64,000 bases of DNA from Verrucomicrobiia bacterium (GTDB lineage: Bacteria; Verrucomicrobiota; Verrucomicrobiia; Limisphaerales; Fontisphaeraceae), in the NCBI GenBank assembly GCA_026414565.1, contig JAOAIT010000044.1:62001-126000 (forward strand), in the 5' to 3' direction. Both the position numbers and the translations under genes were made by a program. Shown piece after piece: positions 10,353 to 19,911 of this stretch. The notes under the pieces are model-generated. The model saw only the letters and a list, made by a program, of their open reading frames with translations. It ran no database searches and was not told where the DNA came from. How positions within the stretch are numbered: position 1 is the first letter of the stretch; each line of letters starts with the position of its first letter.

Positions 10353-13338
10353 GGCGGGCTGCTTTGGGCACAGTGGGGTTGAGCGCCGCCAGTTCGGCGG
10401 CAAAAATCTGCTGGTAAATCTCGCGAATGGCCTTGCGCCATCGGGCAACGGCCTGTCGAAAATCTTCGGGCGTGGCAAAACCGCAGCGGACGGAGACACG
10501 GTAGAAGGGGGCGGGGTCGGCGGGCAGCTCCGATTCCCCCTCGTAGCTCCAGCGGCGCAGGATGATTTCCACGCGGCGCAGTTGCCGGAAGTTATCGGTG
10601 AGCGTGGCGGCGGCCATGGGGTCCAGGGCGCCGGAGGCCTGCAATGCCTGCAGCGCCTGCAGGGTGTTGGGGGCATAGAGGCCATGCGCAAGCGCCAGGG
10701 TTTGGGCAATAAATTCAACGTCCATGATGCCCCCCGCGCCGGTTTTTATGGCCAGGGCCTCCTTACCCGGAGGGGTGCGCTCTTTTTCAATGCGCCAGCG
10801 CATGCGCACAATGTCCTGCCGCCATCCGGGTTGATACGCGGATAGGGGCAGGTCTGGCTGGGCGAAATTGGTTAATCTTTGCGCCAGCGCCGTGAATTCC
10901 CGGCCCACGGCGGCATCCCCGGCCACGGCGCGGGCCCGGCTGAGGGCCTGGATTTCCCAAAGCTGGGCGCGCTGACGGTAGTAGGCCTCGTAAGCCTCCA
11001 GGGCATTGACCAGCAATCCTTTTTCCCCATCGGGCCGCAGCCGGGCGTCGGTGTGAAATACGCTGCCGTCGGCGGTTTTTTCGGAAAGCAGGGCCATGAT
11101 TTCCGCAGCCAGGGGAGTCAGACGGTGCAGATGGCGGCTGCCTCTGGCGGCCACGAACAAGAGATCCAAATCGCTGCCGTAAGTCAGCTCCGCGCCACCC
11201 AACTTGCCCAGTCCGATGATGGCAAAAGGGGGTTTTTTCAGACGGTGCCTGCGCATGACCACCTCGACGGCATATTGCAGGCAGGCATCCGCCAGGGCGG
11301 AAAGTTCGGCCAGGTTCTGTTCTGGATCGGCCAGCCCGATGATCTCGCGCAGGCCGATGCGCATGAATTCCGTGGCGAAGTAGCGCCGGAGCCATTGGGC
11401 CTGGTCGGCATCCTGAAGGCCGTGGCGCAAATCGGCCAGCGTTTGCTCGGCGGTTTTGCTGCGGCGCAACTGGCCGCTGGCCACCAGATCATCCACCAGA
11501 TCGGGCGTGCGGATGGCGGTTTCGGCCAGGTACTCGGAGCGGTCAAACAACAGCACCAACATCTCAAAGAGCGAGGGCTGGCGGGTCCACGCCTCATAGA
11601 GCATGGCGCGTGAGCCGTAGGCCGCAATGAAAGCGTCCAGGCGGGCCAGCACGCGGTCGGGGTCGGAGAGGGTCCGCGGCCCTAGGTTGGTGATGCGCCC
11701 CTGGGCATCCTTGCGTGGACACCAGGTGAGCAGGCGGCCGGCCAGCTCGCGGGCCGAGGTTTCAGACTGGGCGGATAAATGGCCGTAGCCCGGGCCGTGC
11801 AAAAACTCCGCCATCCATTTCAAGGCCGCGGGCGGATCACGGAAGCTGCACTCGGCCAGCAAGCTGAGCCAGATCTCTTCGTGTCCCGCGATGCGGGGTG
11901 GCAGCCATGGCCCGGCCGGGGTGGGCGGGGGCGTTTGAAACCGGTTTTCATAGGCCGCCCGGACGCGCTCCTGGTAGGCCCGCCATTGTCTGGCAAAGGC
12001 CGTCCAGGAAGGGAAGCCCATCAAGGCCGCCAAGCGTTTTTGGGCGGCCGGGTTTTCGGGGATGGTATGGGTCTGGCGGTTGTTCTCCATCTGAAGGCGA
12101 TGCTCCACATTGCGCAGGAAACAATAAGCCTCCGTCAAAGCCTGGGCCTCTTCGGCTTGCAACAGCCCATACTTGACCATGGCCTGAAGGGCGGGGAGGG
12201 TTTGGGGAATTTGCAGAAAGGGGTTGCGTCCGGCATGGAGCAGTTGGGTGACCTGCACAATGAATTCGATTTCGCGGATGCCGCCGCGTCCCAGTTTGAC
12301 ATTCCGCTCCAGCTCTCCGCTGCGCACCACCTCGGCCTCGGTGCGCGCCTTCATGGCCGCCACGTCGGCGATCACCCGCTCACTGAGCATTCGGGGGTAG
12401 CGGAAAGCCTGGATGGTTTCGGCAAATTCATGCGCCAGACCCGCATCGCCGGCCACGGGGCGCGCCTTGATGAGCATCATGCGCTCCCAGGTTTGGCCCC
12501 ACTGGGCGTAATAATTCTCATAACTTTCCAGCGAGCGCGCCAGCGGGCCGGCCTTGCCTTCGGGCCGCAGCCGGAGATCAATGCGGTAAAGCTGGCCCTC
12601 CGTCGTGACCCGCCCCACCTCGGCCACGAAGGCTTCCGCCATGCGGCAAAAGAACTGGTGATTGGTGAGGGAGGTTGCGGCGGGGCCAACATGGCGCGGG
12701 GGATTTTTGGCGACGATGCCCTCGGCGGCGTACACGAAAATGACGTCCACATCCGAGCTGTAGTTGAGTTCCTGCCCGCCCAGTTTGCCCAGACCCAGGA
12801 CGCACCAGGGGGTGATTTCCCACTGGTTTTCGGCGACGGCATGCCAGGGCTGGCCGTAACGGCGGGTGAATTGCTCGTACACCACGCGCCCCACGGCTGA
12901 GAGACAGACATCAGCCACATCCGACAGCTCCTTGATAATGGAGGTGGCGGGCGCCAGGCGGGCGAGGTCGCGGGCGGCGATGCGCAGCATCTGGCGCTGT
13001 TTGAACTGGCGCAGCCGGCGGAGGGCGCCGGCGTAATCCTGCGCCTCGAGGGCAGGCTGAAGCCACCCTTGGACTTCCTGGCGCAATCCGGCGAGGGCCC
13101 GCGGTTGCGCCAGCGCCTCCACGTCGAGCAAATCAGCGAGGCATTCCGGGTGGGCCTGCAGCCATTCGCTGAGGTATTGCGAGCCGCTGAACAGGGCGCA
13201 CAGTGCCTGGCGCGCCTCTGGACGGGCGCTTTCCAACATCGGGCCGGCGCTGGTCTGGGACAGCGCCTGGTAATATTGCTGCGCCCGCTCAGGGACGGGC
13301 GCTTTTTTGATGGCAGCGGCCCACGAGGTGCGGCTCAT
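10333..13338 (-). CDS. glnE: Glutamine synthetase adenylyltransferase / deadenylase
   Basis: 1001 residues from the ATG at 13338 (MSRTSW); the frame is open 37 codons further but without convincing sequence. It has the two nucleotidyltransferase domains of GlnE: GLGKLGGQELNYSSDVD at about 182-198 (deadenylylating half) and GLGKLGGAELTYGSDLD near 700 (adenylylating half), each followed by a helical GlnE-type domain. The enzyme attaches or removes AMP on a tyrosine of glutamine synthetase in response to nitrogen status, usually through PII. It is slightly longer than the E. coli protein (about 945). It is transcribed divergently from pyrH with a 159-base gap, and its 3' end overlaps the pseudouridine synthase gene. 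Confidence 0.95.
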   Translation of the reverse strand: MSRTSWAAAIKKAPVPERAQQYYQALSQTSAGPMLESARPEARQALCALFSGSQYLSEWLQAHPECLADLLDVEALAQPRALAGLRQEVQGWLQPALEAQDYAGALRRLRQFKQRQMLRIAARDLARLAPATSIIKELSDVADVCLSAVGRVVYEQFTRRYGQPWHAVAENQWEITPWCVLGLGKLGGQELNYSSDVDVIFVYAAEGIVAKNPPRHVGPAATSLTNHQFFCRMAEAFVAEVGRVTTEGQLYRIDLRLRPEGKAGPLARSLESYENYYAQWGQTWERMMLIKARPVAGDAGLAHEFAETIQAFRYPRMLSERVIADVAAMKARTEAEVVRSGELERNVKLGRGGIREIEFIVQVTQLLHAGRNPFLQIPQTLPALQAMVKYGLLQAEEAQALTEAYCFLRNVEHRLQMENNRQTHTIPENPAAQKRLAALMGFPSWTAFARQWRAYQERVRAAYENRFQTPPPTPAGPWLPPRIAGHEEIWLSLLAECSFRDPPAALKWMAEFLHGPGYGHLSAQSETSARELAGRLLTWCPRKDAQGRITNLGPRTLSDPDRVLARLDAFIAAYGSRAMLYEAWTRQPSLFEMLVLLFDRSEYLAETAIRTPDLVDDLVASGQLRRSKTAEQTLADLRHGLQDADQAQWLRRYFATEFMRIGLREIIGLADPEQNLAELSALADACLQYAVEVVMRRHRLKKPPFAIIGLGKLGGAELTYGSDLDLLFVAARGSRHLHRLTPLAAEIMALLSEKTADGSVFHTDARLRPDGEKGLLVNALEAYEAYYRQRAQLWEIQALSRARAVAGDAAVGREFTALAQRLTNFAQPDLPLSAYQPGWRQDIVRMRWRIEKERTPPGKEALAIKTGAGGIMDVEFIAQTLALAHGLYAPNTLQALQALQASGALDPMAAATLTDNFRQLRRVEIILRRWSYEGESELPADPAPFYRVSVRCGFATPEDFRQAVARWRKAIREIYQQIFAAELAALNPTVPKAARHERQRD

Positions 13339-13458
13339 GGCGCCATTAAACGGCAAAAACCGCCGCGCTGAAAGCCTGAAACCGCAGGCGATGGTTATAT
13401 TCGTGTCCTTTCGCGCCATCCCCGCCGCGGGGTTGAGGAGGGCTGGCATAACCGTTGA

Positions 13459-14229
<771 letters not shown>

Positions 14230-14257
14230 GGCCCGCCGGGCTTGCCGGCTCACTGCC

Positions 14258-15106
14258 ATGCCCGAGCTGCCGGAAGTTGAGGTTTTGGTGCGTCACCTGG
14301 GGCCGCAGTTGGCGGGCCGCCGCATCAGCGAGGTTCGGGTTTTCCACGCCAAGGTGGTGCGGCCACATCGTCCCACCGAGTTTGCCCGCGCGGTCCGCGG
14401 GGCGCGCTTTCATCAAGTCCGGCGCCGGGGGAAATATCTCCTTTTTGATCTGGAGCAGCTCGGGGGTGGGACGCTCCTTATGGTGGGGCATTTGGGCATG
14501 ACGGGCCGCATGTATTTAACTTCACCGTCGGCTCCGTGGCCGGCGCATGTTGGAATATGTTTCCAGTTGGAGGACGCCCGGCTGGTTTATGTGGATCCCC
14601 GGCGTTTTGGGCGCATGACCCTGGAGGCTGCCGTGCTGCAGCATTTGGGGCCCGAGCCGCTGGACCGGCAATTTACGGCCCGGCGGTTGCAGGAGCATCT
14701 GGCCGGCAGCCGGCAGGCCATCAAAGTGCGGCTGATGGATCAGCGGGTGGTGGCGGGCGTGGGCAACATCTACGCCAGCGAAGCCCTGTGGCGCGCCGCC
14801 ATTTCTCCGCGCCGGGCCGCGGGGCGCCTGGGCAGGGAAGCGTGCGGGCGGTTGTGGCGGGCGTTGCGGGCGGTTCTGCGGGAGGCCATTGCCTGGGGCA
14901 GCACGATACCCCTGGATTTTGCCGGGCGGGAAAAGGGTGAAAAACTCTTTTACTTTGGCGTGCGGGAAGGGAAGCCGGGCTATTACCATGAGCGTTTGCG
15001 GGTGTATGATCGGGCGGGCCAACCTTGCCTGCGCTGTGGGGCCGGGATTCGCCGCATCATCCAGGGCGGCCGCAGCACGTATTATTGTCCGGCCTGTCAG
15101 CGGTAA
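14258..15106 (+). CDS. mutM: Formamidopyrimidine-DNA glycosylase (Fpg/MutM)
   Basis: 282 residues. It begins MPELPEVE, so after methionine removal P2 is the catalytic N-terminal proline and E3 its partner. K59 in RRGKYLLFDL is the family's conserved lysine. The H2TH region includes VAGVGNIYASEALW, and the C-terminal zinc finger has CLRC and CPAC pairs. The enzyme excises oxidised purines such as 8-oxoguanine and nicks the abasic site. It follows pyrH by 28 bases and ends 12 bases before the end of the convergent mlaD-like gene, with no visible terminator between. Confidence 0.97.
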   Translation: MPELPEVEVLVRHLGPQLAGRRISEVRVFHAKVVRPHRPTEFARAVRGARFHQVRRRGKYLLFDLEQLGGGTLLMVGHLGMTGRMYLTSPSAPWPAHVGICFQLEDARLVYVDPRRFGRMTLEAAVLQHLGPEPLDRQFTARRLQEHLAGSRQAIKVRLMDQRVVAGVGNIYASEALWRAAISPRRAAGRLGREACGRLWRALRAVLREAIAWGSTIPLDFAGREKGEKLFYFGVREGKPGYYHERLRVYDRAGQPCLRCGAGIRRIIQGGRSTYYCPACQR

Positions 15107-15117
15107 CGCCGGCGGGA

Positions 15118-16512
15118 TCAAGGTTTGAGCCGGGGCGGCACGGCGGCCGGAGGGGGCGCGGGGGCGGGCGCGGTGCTGCGGGGCGGCGGCCGATTGGTGC
15201 GAAAGGCCGAGCGCAGGAGCCAGTGCCGGCGCAGGCCCTGAATGAATTGATCTGTGTTGCGGATCAAGTCCGATATCTCGCTTAAAATATTGGTGTTGGA
15301 TTCCACCTGCCGGTTCAAATTGCTGGTCATGAGGGCCAGGTTTTCCAAGGTGAGATTCACATGGTCAATCAGGTTGTCCAGGTTGGTGTCGGTGTTGCCG
15401 ATGGCCGTGTTGGCGGTGTCGAGGGTGGCGCTGGCGGAGCGCAGGACGGTCAACAATTCCCGATGCACATTGGTGGGCAGGAGCCATTCTCCCAGGCTGC
15501 CTTGGGGTTGCGCCAGGGTTTCCGAAATGCGGGCCAGGTTGGTGAACATGGGCCGCAAGTCGCGCACGGATTGTTGTAGCTCGGCGGTCAATTCTCCGGC
15601 GTGGGTGACCGCGGGGCGCGCGTTGGTCAGCAGGCGTTCCAGTTCCGCGGTGGCCCGCACGGCATTATCCAAGGCTTGGGCCAGTTGATTGGTGAGGGTC
15701 AAAAAGCTGGGCAAGGCCCGTTCTGCCTGGGTGATGATGCGTTCCAAACGCTCCGTCAGGGCCGGGGATTCTTCGGGTTCGATGAAGATGTCCTTTTCCT
15801 CCTGATAAGGCAGGTAAAAGCGGGTGGGCTGCTCCCGGTGGATGGCCTGGACCACCAGCGCGGCCATTTCTTCGGGCGATTCCACAAAGCCCTTGGCGCT
15901 GTACTCCCAGGGACTGGCCGACACCTTTTGGATGAAGGCCGCGATTTCCTTTGCCTCCTGGTCGGGGGCATTGGTGGCGCCGAGGCAGGCGACCACCTTG
16001 GCGGTGAATTTTTTTACGGCCTGCACATCCAGCCGCCCGACGATCGGGCTGCGGGGGTCTTGGGGATTGGCCAGCCGCAGCAGGGGGATGCCGAGCTGGC
16101 CTTTGGTGATTTCCAAGCCGCGATTGCCGAGAAAGTCCGTGGGCACCACCTTGGCGCGGGAGTCGCTCCAGAGGTAACCGCAATAGTGGTTGGCATCGCG
16201 GCGGACGACAAAAAAGATGGTGATGTTGCCGTACTGGAAATTGGGATCGTTGGGCACGACGCGGGTCACCTCGCCAATGGGAAAGCCCATGAGCCGCACC
16301 GGGTCACCCGGCTTCAGGCCGGCGGCGGTGTTCACGAAGGTGGAGAACAGGACTTTTTCCTGAAACCATCCCTTGCGCTGGGCGGTGTGCCAGACATAGT
16401 ACACAAAGCCCGTCAGCAGCAGCGCGCCGGCCAGCAGCACAAACCACCCCACCGCGCTTTCCAGGCGGCTCAGGCGCGTGCGCAACTGCGGTGTCAGATC
16501 CTGCAAGGGCAT
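15118..16512 (-). CDS. mlaD: MCE/MlaD-family lipid-transport protein
   Basis: 464 residues. One N-terminal transmembrane helix (about 20-42) anchors it in the inner membrane. A single MCE domain (about 55-150) follows, with FVNTAAGLKPGDPVRLMGFPIGEVTRV. The C-terminal half is a long, largely helical periplasmic stretch with heptad-like, Asn/Thr/Leu-rich segments (about 270-430), then a proline-rich end. MCE proteins form hexameric rings that pass phospholipids between membranes with an MlaE-type permease and an MlaF-type ATPase. It is the third gene after the permease and the ATPase on this strand, 30 bases behind the latter. It is much longer than E. coli MlaD (183 aa), closer to PqiB/LetB or plant TGD2-like lengths but with only one MCE domain. 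Confidence 0.88.
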   Translation of the reverse strand: MPLQDLTPQLRTRLSRLESAVGWFVLLAGALLLTGFVYYVWHTAQRKGWFQEKVLFSTFVNTAAGLKPGDPVRLMGFPIGEVTRVVPNDPNFQYGNITIFFVVRRDANHYCGYLWSDSRAKVVPTDFLGNRGLEITKGQLGIPLLRLANPQDPRSPIVGRLDVQAVKKFTAKVVACLGATNAPDQEAKEIAAFIQKVSASPWEYSAKGFVESPEEMAALVVQAIHREQPTRFYLPYQEEKDIFIEPEESPALTERLERIITQAERALPSFLTLTNQLAQALDNAVRATAELERLLTNARPAVTHAGELTAELQQSVRDLRPMFTNLARISETLAQPQGSLGEWLLPTNVHRELLTVLRSASATLDTANTAIGNTDTNLDNLIDHVNLTLENLALMTSNLNRQVESNTNILSEISDLIRNTDQFIQGLRRHWLLRSAFRTNRPPPRSTAPAPAPPPAAVPPRLKP

Positions 16513-16542
16513 GGCTGGATGCCAGGCGTTGATTTACCTGTT

Positions 16543-17313
16543 TTACGGCGGCGAGGCGAGCAAATGATGCGCGGCCAGCCAGGCGTGTCCCTCGGCTGCC
16601 GAGGGGAAGGTTGCCAGTTGACGTTGATGGACCACGGCCAGGCGTGAGCACCCGGACAGCCAGGGCTCCGGTTCATCCACCGCCAGCACGAGCGCGGCGA
16701 CGGAAGGGACGTGTGATGGCAGGGCGGATAATTTGCTCTGCCACCATTGGCGTTCCTGGGGGTCCGCCCCCCGCCAGGGATGGTCCAGAAACAAGAGTCG
16801 CGGTTGCAGGGCCAAGGCCCGGGCCAGACCGGCCCGGGGCAGCCATGCGCGCGGCAGTCGGACGGGGGCTTCGCTGGCGTAAGGCCCAAGTTCCAGCCAA
16901 TCCAAGAGGGGGGTAATTTGCGCGATCGCCTCGGCCCAGGGCTTGGAGTGGTGATAGGCCTGCGGCAACGCCACGTTTTGGGCCACCGTCAGCTCCGGAA
17001 ACAAGCGTCCGCCACCCTCGAAAACCAGGCCCACTTTTTGACGAAGCGGCAACAGCTCAGGCTCGCGCAGGTGATGGAGGCATTGGCCAAACAGCCAGAC
17101 CTCGCCCTGCAGGGGGCGTTGAATGCCGGCCGCGGTTTGCAGCAAAGCCGATTTGCCGGCCCCCGGCGGGCTGAGGATCAGCCAGCGCTCCCCGCTGGTG
17201 ATGGCCCAGTCCACTTGTTGCAGCAGGGCCACGGAGGGGGCGCGCGGGGAGGCGATGTCTGCGCGGCGCAACTCACACAGCACTTCCTTGGCTGATGAAG
17301 GGGGTGCGCTCAT
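16543..17313 (-). CDS. Degenerate MlaF-like ABC transporter ATPase subunit
   Basis: 256 residues, in the position of mlaF between the permease and MCE genes, and clearly of the ABC ATPase fold. Most catalytic motifs are altered. Walker A is SPPGAGKS (48-55), with the first glycine lost but GKS kept. The Q-loop reads FEGGGRLFPELTV, with Glu99 in place of the usual Gln. The LSGGQ signature is replaced by RLPRAWL (152-158). Walker B is LLFLDH, with His178 instead of the catalytic glutamate. The H-loop histidine is missing (LVLAVDEPEPW). It may bind nucleotide without normal hydrolysis, or another ATPase may drive the system. The frame is intact and codon use is normal, so it is not simply a decaying pseudogene. 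It starts 9 bases after the permease stop. Confidence 0.82.
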   Translation of the reverse strand: MSAPPSSAKEVLCELRRADIASPRAPSVALLQQVDWAITSGERWLILSPPGAGKSALLQTAAGIQRPLQGEVWLFGQCLHHLREPELLPLRQKVGLVFEGGGRLFPELTVAQNVALPQAYHHSKPWAEAIAQITPLLDWLELGPYASEAPVRLPRAWLPRAGLARALALQPRLLFLDHPWRGADPQERQWWQSKLSALPSHVPSVAALVLAVDEPEPWLSGCSRLAVVHQRQLATFPSAAEGHAWLAAHHLLASPP

Positions 17314-17322
17314 GGTGGGCGT

Positions 17323-18147
17323 TTAACTGGCCAGGAAAACCACCATAAACAGGGCGTCCAGGGCCACGATGCCGAGCAGGCCCTGGACAGTGGCCCGCAC
17401 GGTGGCCTGGGAAACGTCCTCCAGCGTCAAAGGCCGGGCCAGCCCTTGATAGCACGTGGTGATGGCGATGAGCACGCCAAAGAGCAACGCCTTCAGCCCC
17501 ACCAGCACAAAGTCCAATGCACGCAGCGCCCCGGCCAGTTGGGCCAGGTAGTCTGTGGGCGTGACGGGCACATCCTGAAGAAAAGCGAAGACGTAGCCAA
17601 AGGCCAGGGCGGCTACCGTCAGATAGATGCTCAAGGTAAAGGCACCAAGAACCATGCCCACCATGCGCGGGGCCACCAGATAATGCACCGGGTCAATGCT
17701 GAGGGCTTCCAGCACTTCCACCTCCCCCAAAGCTCGCGCCGTGCCCAGCTCGATGACGGTGGCGGTGCCCACCCGCAGGAGGATGAGCAGCGCCGCCGCC
17801 AGCGGTCCCAGCTCGCGAACCACCACGCTGACCATGATGGTGCCGGCAAAATCTTGGGCTCCCACCCGGCTCAATAAGACGACACTCTGGCCGATGACCA
17901 CAAAGCCCAGGGTCATGGCCAGAAACAGGGCCATGGGCAGCAGCCGCAACCCGGCCCGGTAAAGATGTTGGCGCATCATCGGCCGGATTAGGGGGCAGGC
18001 CACGGCCCCTTTGGAGACGAGCACGCCCAGGGTAATCAAACCAAAGGCCAGCAGGCCCTGCACGGCATGCAGCGCCTCATGCAACCGATGGCCGATGGCC
18101 GCCGGCCAGGAGCGCGCTGGCAAGTTGCTGGAGGCCGCCGGTGTCAT
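17323..18147 (-). CDS. mlaE: MlaE-family ABC transporter permease
   Basis: 274 residues with about five or six transmembrane helices. It carries the MlaE/TGD1 features: GFVVIGQSVVLLSRVGAQDF, then MVSVVVRELGPLAAALLILLRVGTATVIELGT, and the MEALSIDP-like turn VLEALSIDPVHYLVAPRMVG. The permease dimer sits in the inner membrane, connecting the MCE ring to the ATPase for phospholipid transport that maintains outer-membrane asymmetry. It is the first gene of a three-gene operon (permease, ATPase, MCE protein). The gene upstream ends 65 bases away on the same strand and may be part of the same transcript. Confidence 0.92.
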   Translation of the reverse strand: MTPAASSNLPARSWPAAIGHRLHEALHAVQGLLAFGLITLGVLVSKGAVACPLIRPMMRQHLYRAGLRLLPMALFLAMTLGFVVIGQSVVLLSRVGAQDFAGTIMVSVVVRELGPLAAALLILLRVGTATVIELGTARALGEVEVLEALSIDPVHYLVAPRMVGMVLGAFTLSIYLTVAALAFGYVFAFLQDVPVTPTDYLAQLAGALRALDFVLVGLKALLFGVLIAITTCYQGLARPLTLEDVSQATVRATVQGLLGIVALDALFMVVFLAS

Positions 18148-18212
18148 GTTGGCTCAAGGCACATACCCCAACCCTGCGCGCTGTCCTGCTGGAAGCGCCG
18201 GGCAGGTCCGGC

Positions 18213-18716
18213 TCACGGTTTGACTGTCGTAGGCGGCGCGGAAGGGGCTGCCGAATCCGGGGGCCAGAGGAAGGATTTGCGCTCGCCCAATAATTGAGGA
18301 CCGTCCCATAAAGTCACCCGCCAGGCGGAGATTTCTCCGAGGTTTTTGTAATCCTCTCCGCTGATGGAAAGGGAGACCCATCGTCCTAGGAAGGTGGTCT
18401 TTTTGACTTCTGCTTCCAGCACCCTGGCCTGGGGCTGTCCGGCCTTCATGGCGCGCAATTCCACGCGCACCCTGGGCTGGGTGGCTTTAGCCAGCCGGTA
18501 CTGGATATCAAAACGCAGGCCGGCGCGTTCTTCCGGTTTGTCCCGCAGGTAGGCCTGATAAGCATCGCGGTCATAGAGGCTGGGGCTGAGCGAATGCCGG
18601 CCCTTTTGGTCCAGATAATGCGGCAAAATTTTGAGCAATTTGCCTGACGCGGCAAACCCGTGGGCGGCCGCCGCCAGCCACAGCACAACAACCAGCCATC
18701 GCACGTGATGCTTCAT
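18213..18716 (-). CDS. Secreted protein of unknown function
   Basis: 167 residues from the ATG at 18716 (MKHHVRW; an in-frame start four codons upstream is also possible). A typical signal peptide (about 1-22, ending ...AAAAHGFA) is followed by a domain of about 110 residues: HYLDQKGRHSLSPSLYDRDAYQ, then LRFDIQYRLAK, VRVELRAMKAG, TFLGRWVSLSISGEDYKNLG and ISAWRVTLWDG. The alternating strands suggest an Ig-like beta-sandwich facing the periplasm or outside. The C-terminus is Pro/Ala-rich. I recognise no family. Its position just upstream of the Mla-type permease gene on the same strand suggests co-expression, but a role in lipid transport is only a guess. Confidence 0.75.
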   Translation of the reverse strand: MKHHVRWLVVVLWLAAAAHGFAASGKLLKILPHYLDQKGRHSLSPSLYDRDAYQAYLRDKPEERAGLRFDIQYRLAKATQPRVRVELRAMKAGQPQARVLEAEVKKTTFLGRWVSLSISGEDYKNLGEISAWRVTLWDGPQLLGERKSFLWPPDSAAPSAPPTTVKP

Positions 18717-18816
18717 GGAAGGAAGCATAATGCGCCCAATGGACGGGGAAAGCCAAAATGCAGGGGTTTAACGCCGCCGCCGGGCCTGAGGCCCGGCGCG
18801 TCATGGAGCAGGACTG

Positions 18817-19011
18817 CTATTCCACGGCCTTTTTATGTTGCCGGGCGGCGCGCAGCCACGTCAAAAACAGGAAGGGTGCGCGATGACCGGCGAACCCTGC
18901 CGTCACGGCCATCCCATGGCGGGACTCGCGACGCGCCTGGAAAAGGCGGCGGGCCACCGATTCGGCCACGGCAGCGGGCAGCGGTTGCAGGCTGGGTTTT
19001 TGGTTTCGCAT
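18817..19011 (-). CDS. Possible small basic protein (64 aa)
   Basis: The 307-base stretch 18729-19035 has no other gene. This frame starts with ATG at 19011, has a weak AGGG four bases before the start, and uses G/C at most third codon positions, as its neighbours do. The product is rich in Arg and Ala (VAESVARRLFQARRESRHG) with a short hydrophobic patch (APFLFLTWL). I recognise no family. Overlapping frames on the other strand (18835-19032) are also open, so coding status is uncertain. Confidence 0.4.
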   Translation of the reverse strand: MRNQKPSLQPLPAAVAESVARRLFQARRESRHGMAVTAGFAGHRAPFLFLTWLRAARQHKKAVE

Positions 19012-19077
19012 TACGCCCTAATATCGCACTAAATTGTGTCTGCGCAATGGCGGGACGGTAAAAAATCGCCGAAAAAA

Positions 19078-19911
19078 GTGAATTTAAGCGAAATGCGGCA
19101 GATTCTGGACCGGGAAGGGATTCGTTTGACCCGATCCCTGGGACAGAATTTTTTGCATGATGCCAACCAACTGCAGCGCATTGTAGGCGCGGCCCGGCTG
19201 CAACCCGGAGATCAGGTGTTGGAAATCGGGCCGGGGCTGGGAGCTTTGACTGAGTGGCTGGTGCGTGAGCCGGTGCGCGTGCTGGCTGTGGAAGTGGATC
19301 GCCGGCTGCACGAGTTGCTGCGCCAGCGCCTGGCAGCCGCGGACAATCTGACGCTGGTTCTGGCGGATGCTCTCGAATATCTGCGCACGACCCCCCAGGA
19401 CTGGCGCGCCTGGAAAGTCGTTTCCAATTTGCCCTATTCAGTGGCCTCCCCCATCTTGGTGGAGCTGGCCTTGCATCCCTTGGGGCCGCAACAAATGACC
19501 GTCACCTTGCAATGGGAAGTGGTGCAACGTCTGATGGCGCGCCCCGGTAGCGCCGATTACGGCGTGCTGACCTTGTTGATCCAACTGGATTACCTGGTGC
19601 AGGACTGGTTCAAGATTCCGGCCGGCTGTTTCTTCCCTGTGCCGGAGGTGGATTCGGGTTGCCTCACCTTGTGCCGGCGGCCGGCTCCGCTGCTGGCGGC
19701 GTCTCTCCGGCCGGCGTTCGTTCAATTGGTGAAACAAGGATTTTCCCAGCGGCGGAAGATGCTGCGCAAGCTGCTCAAGGCCCTGCGCCCGGAGGCGGAG
19801 GTGGATCATGCCCTGGCCGGGCTGGGGCTGCCGCCCACGGTGCGGGGTGAGGCATTGTCGCTGGAGCAATGGGTGGCTTTGACGCGCCAGTTGGGGGAAA
19901 TGCATGTTTAA
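19078..19911 (+). CDS. rsmA: 16S rRNA dimethyladenosine transferase (KsgA/RsmA)
   Basis: The enzyme dimethylates the two adjacent adenines in the 3'-terminal helix of 16S rRNA late in small-subunit assembly. It has the family entry motif LTRSLGQNFLHD, SAM motif I VLEIGPGLGALTEWL, the acidic end of strand 2 AVEVDRRL, and the target-base motif NLPYSVASPIL. A C-terminal helical domain contains FSQRRKMLRKLL. The start is uncertain: GTG at 19078 (NLSEMRQIL) is used here, with ATG at 19093 and GTG at 19036 also in frame, and none has a strong ribosome-binding site. The 3' end overlaps the following phosphatase gene by eight bases. Confidence 0.94.
   Translation: MNLSEMRQILDREGIRLTRSLGQNFLHDANQLQRIVGAARLQPGDQVLEIGPGLGALTEWLVREPVRVLAVEVDRRLHELLRQRLAAADNLTLVLADALEYLRTTPQDWRAWKVVSNLPYSVASPILVELALHPLGPQQMTVTLQWEVVQRLMARPGSADYGVLTLLIQLDYLVQDWFKIPAGCFFPVPEVDSGCLTLCRRPAPLLAASLRPAFVQLVKQGFSQRRKMLRKLLKALRPEAEVDHALAGLGLPPTVRGEALSLEQWVALTRQLGEMHV

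Noticed and set aside
10353-10718. A 122-codon N-terminal extension of the pseudouridine synthase.
   Set aside because: The extension is proline/arginine-rich and lies entirely within the glnE coding region in another frame; the family starts near MSDNVIKLS.
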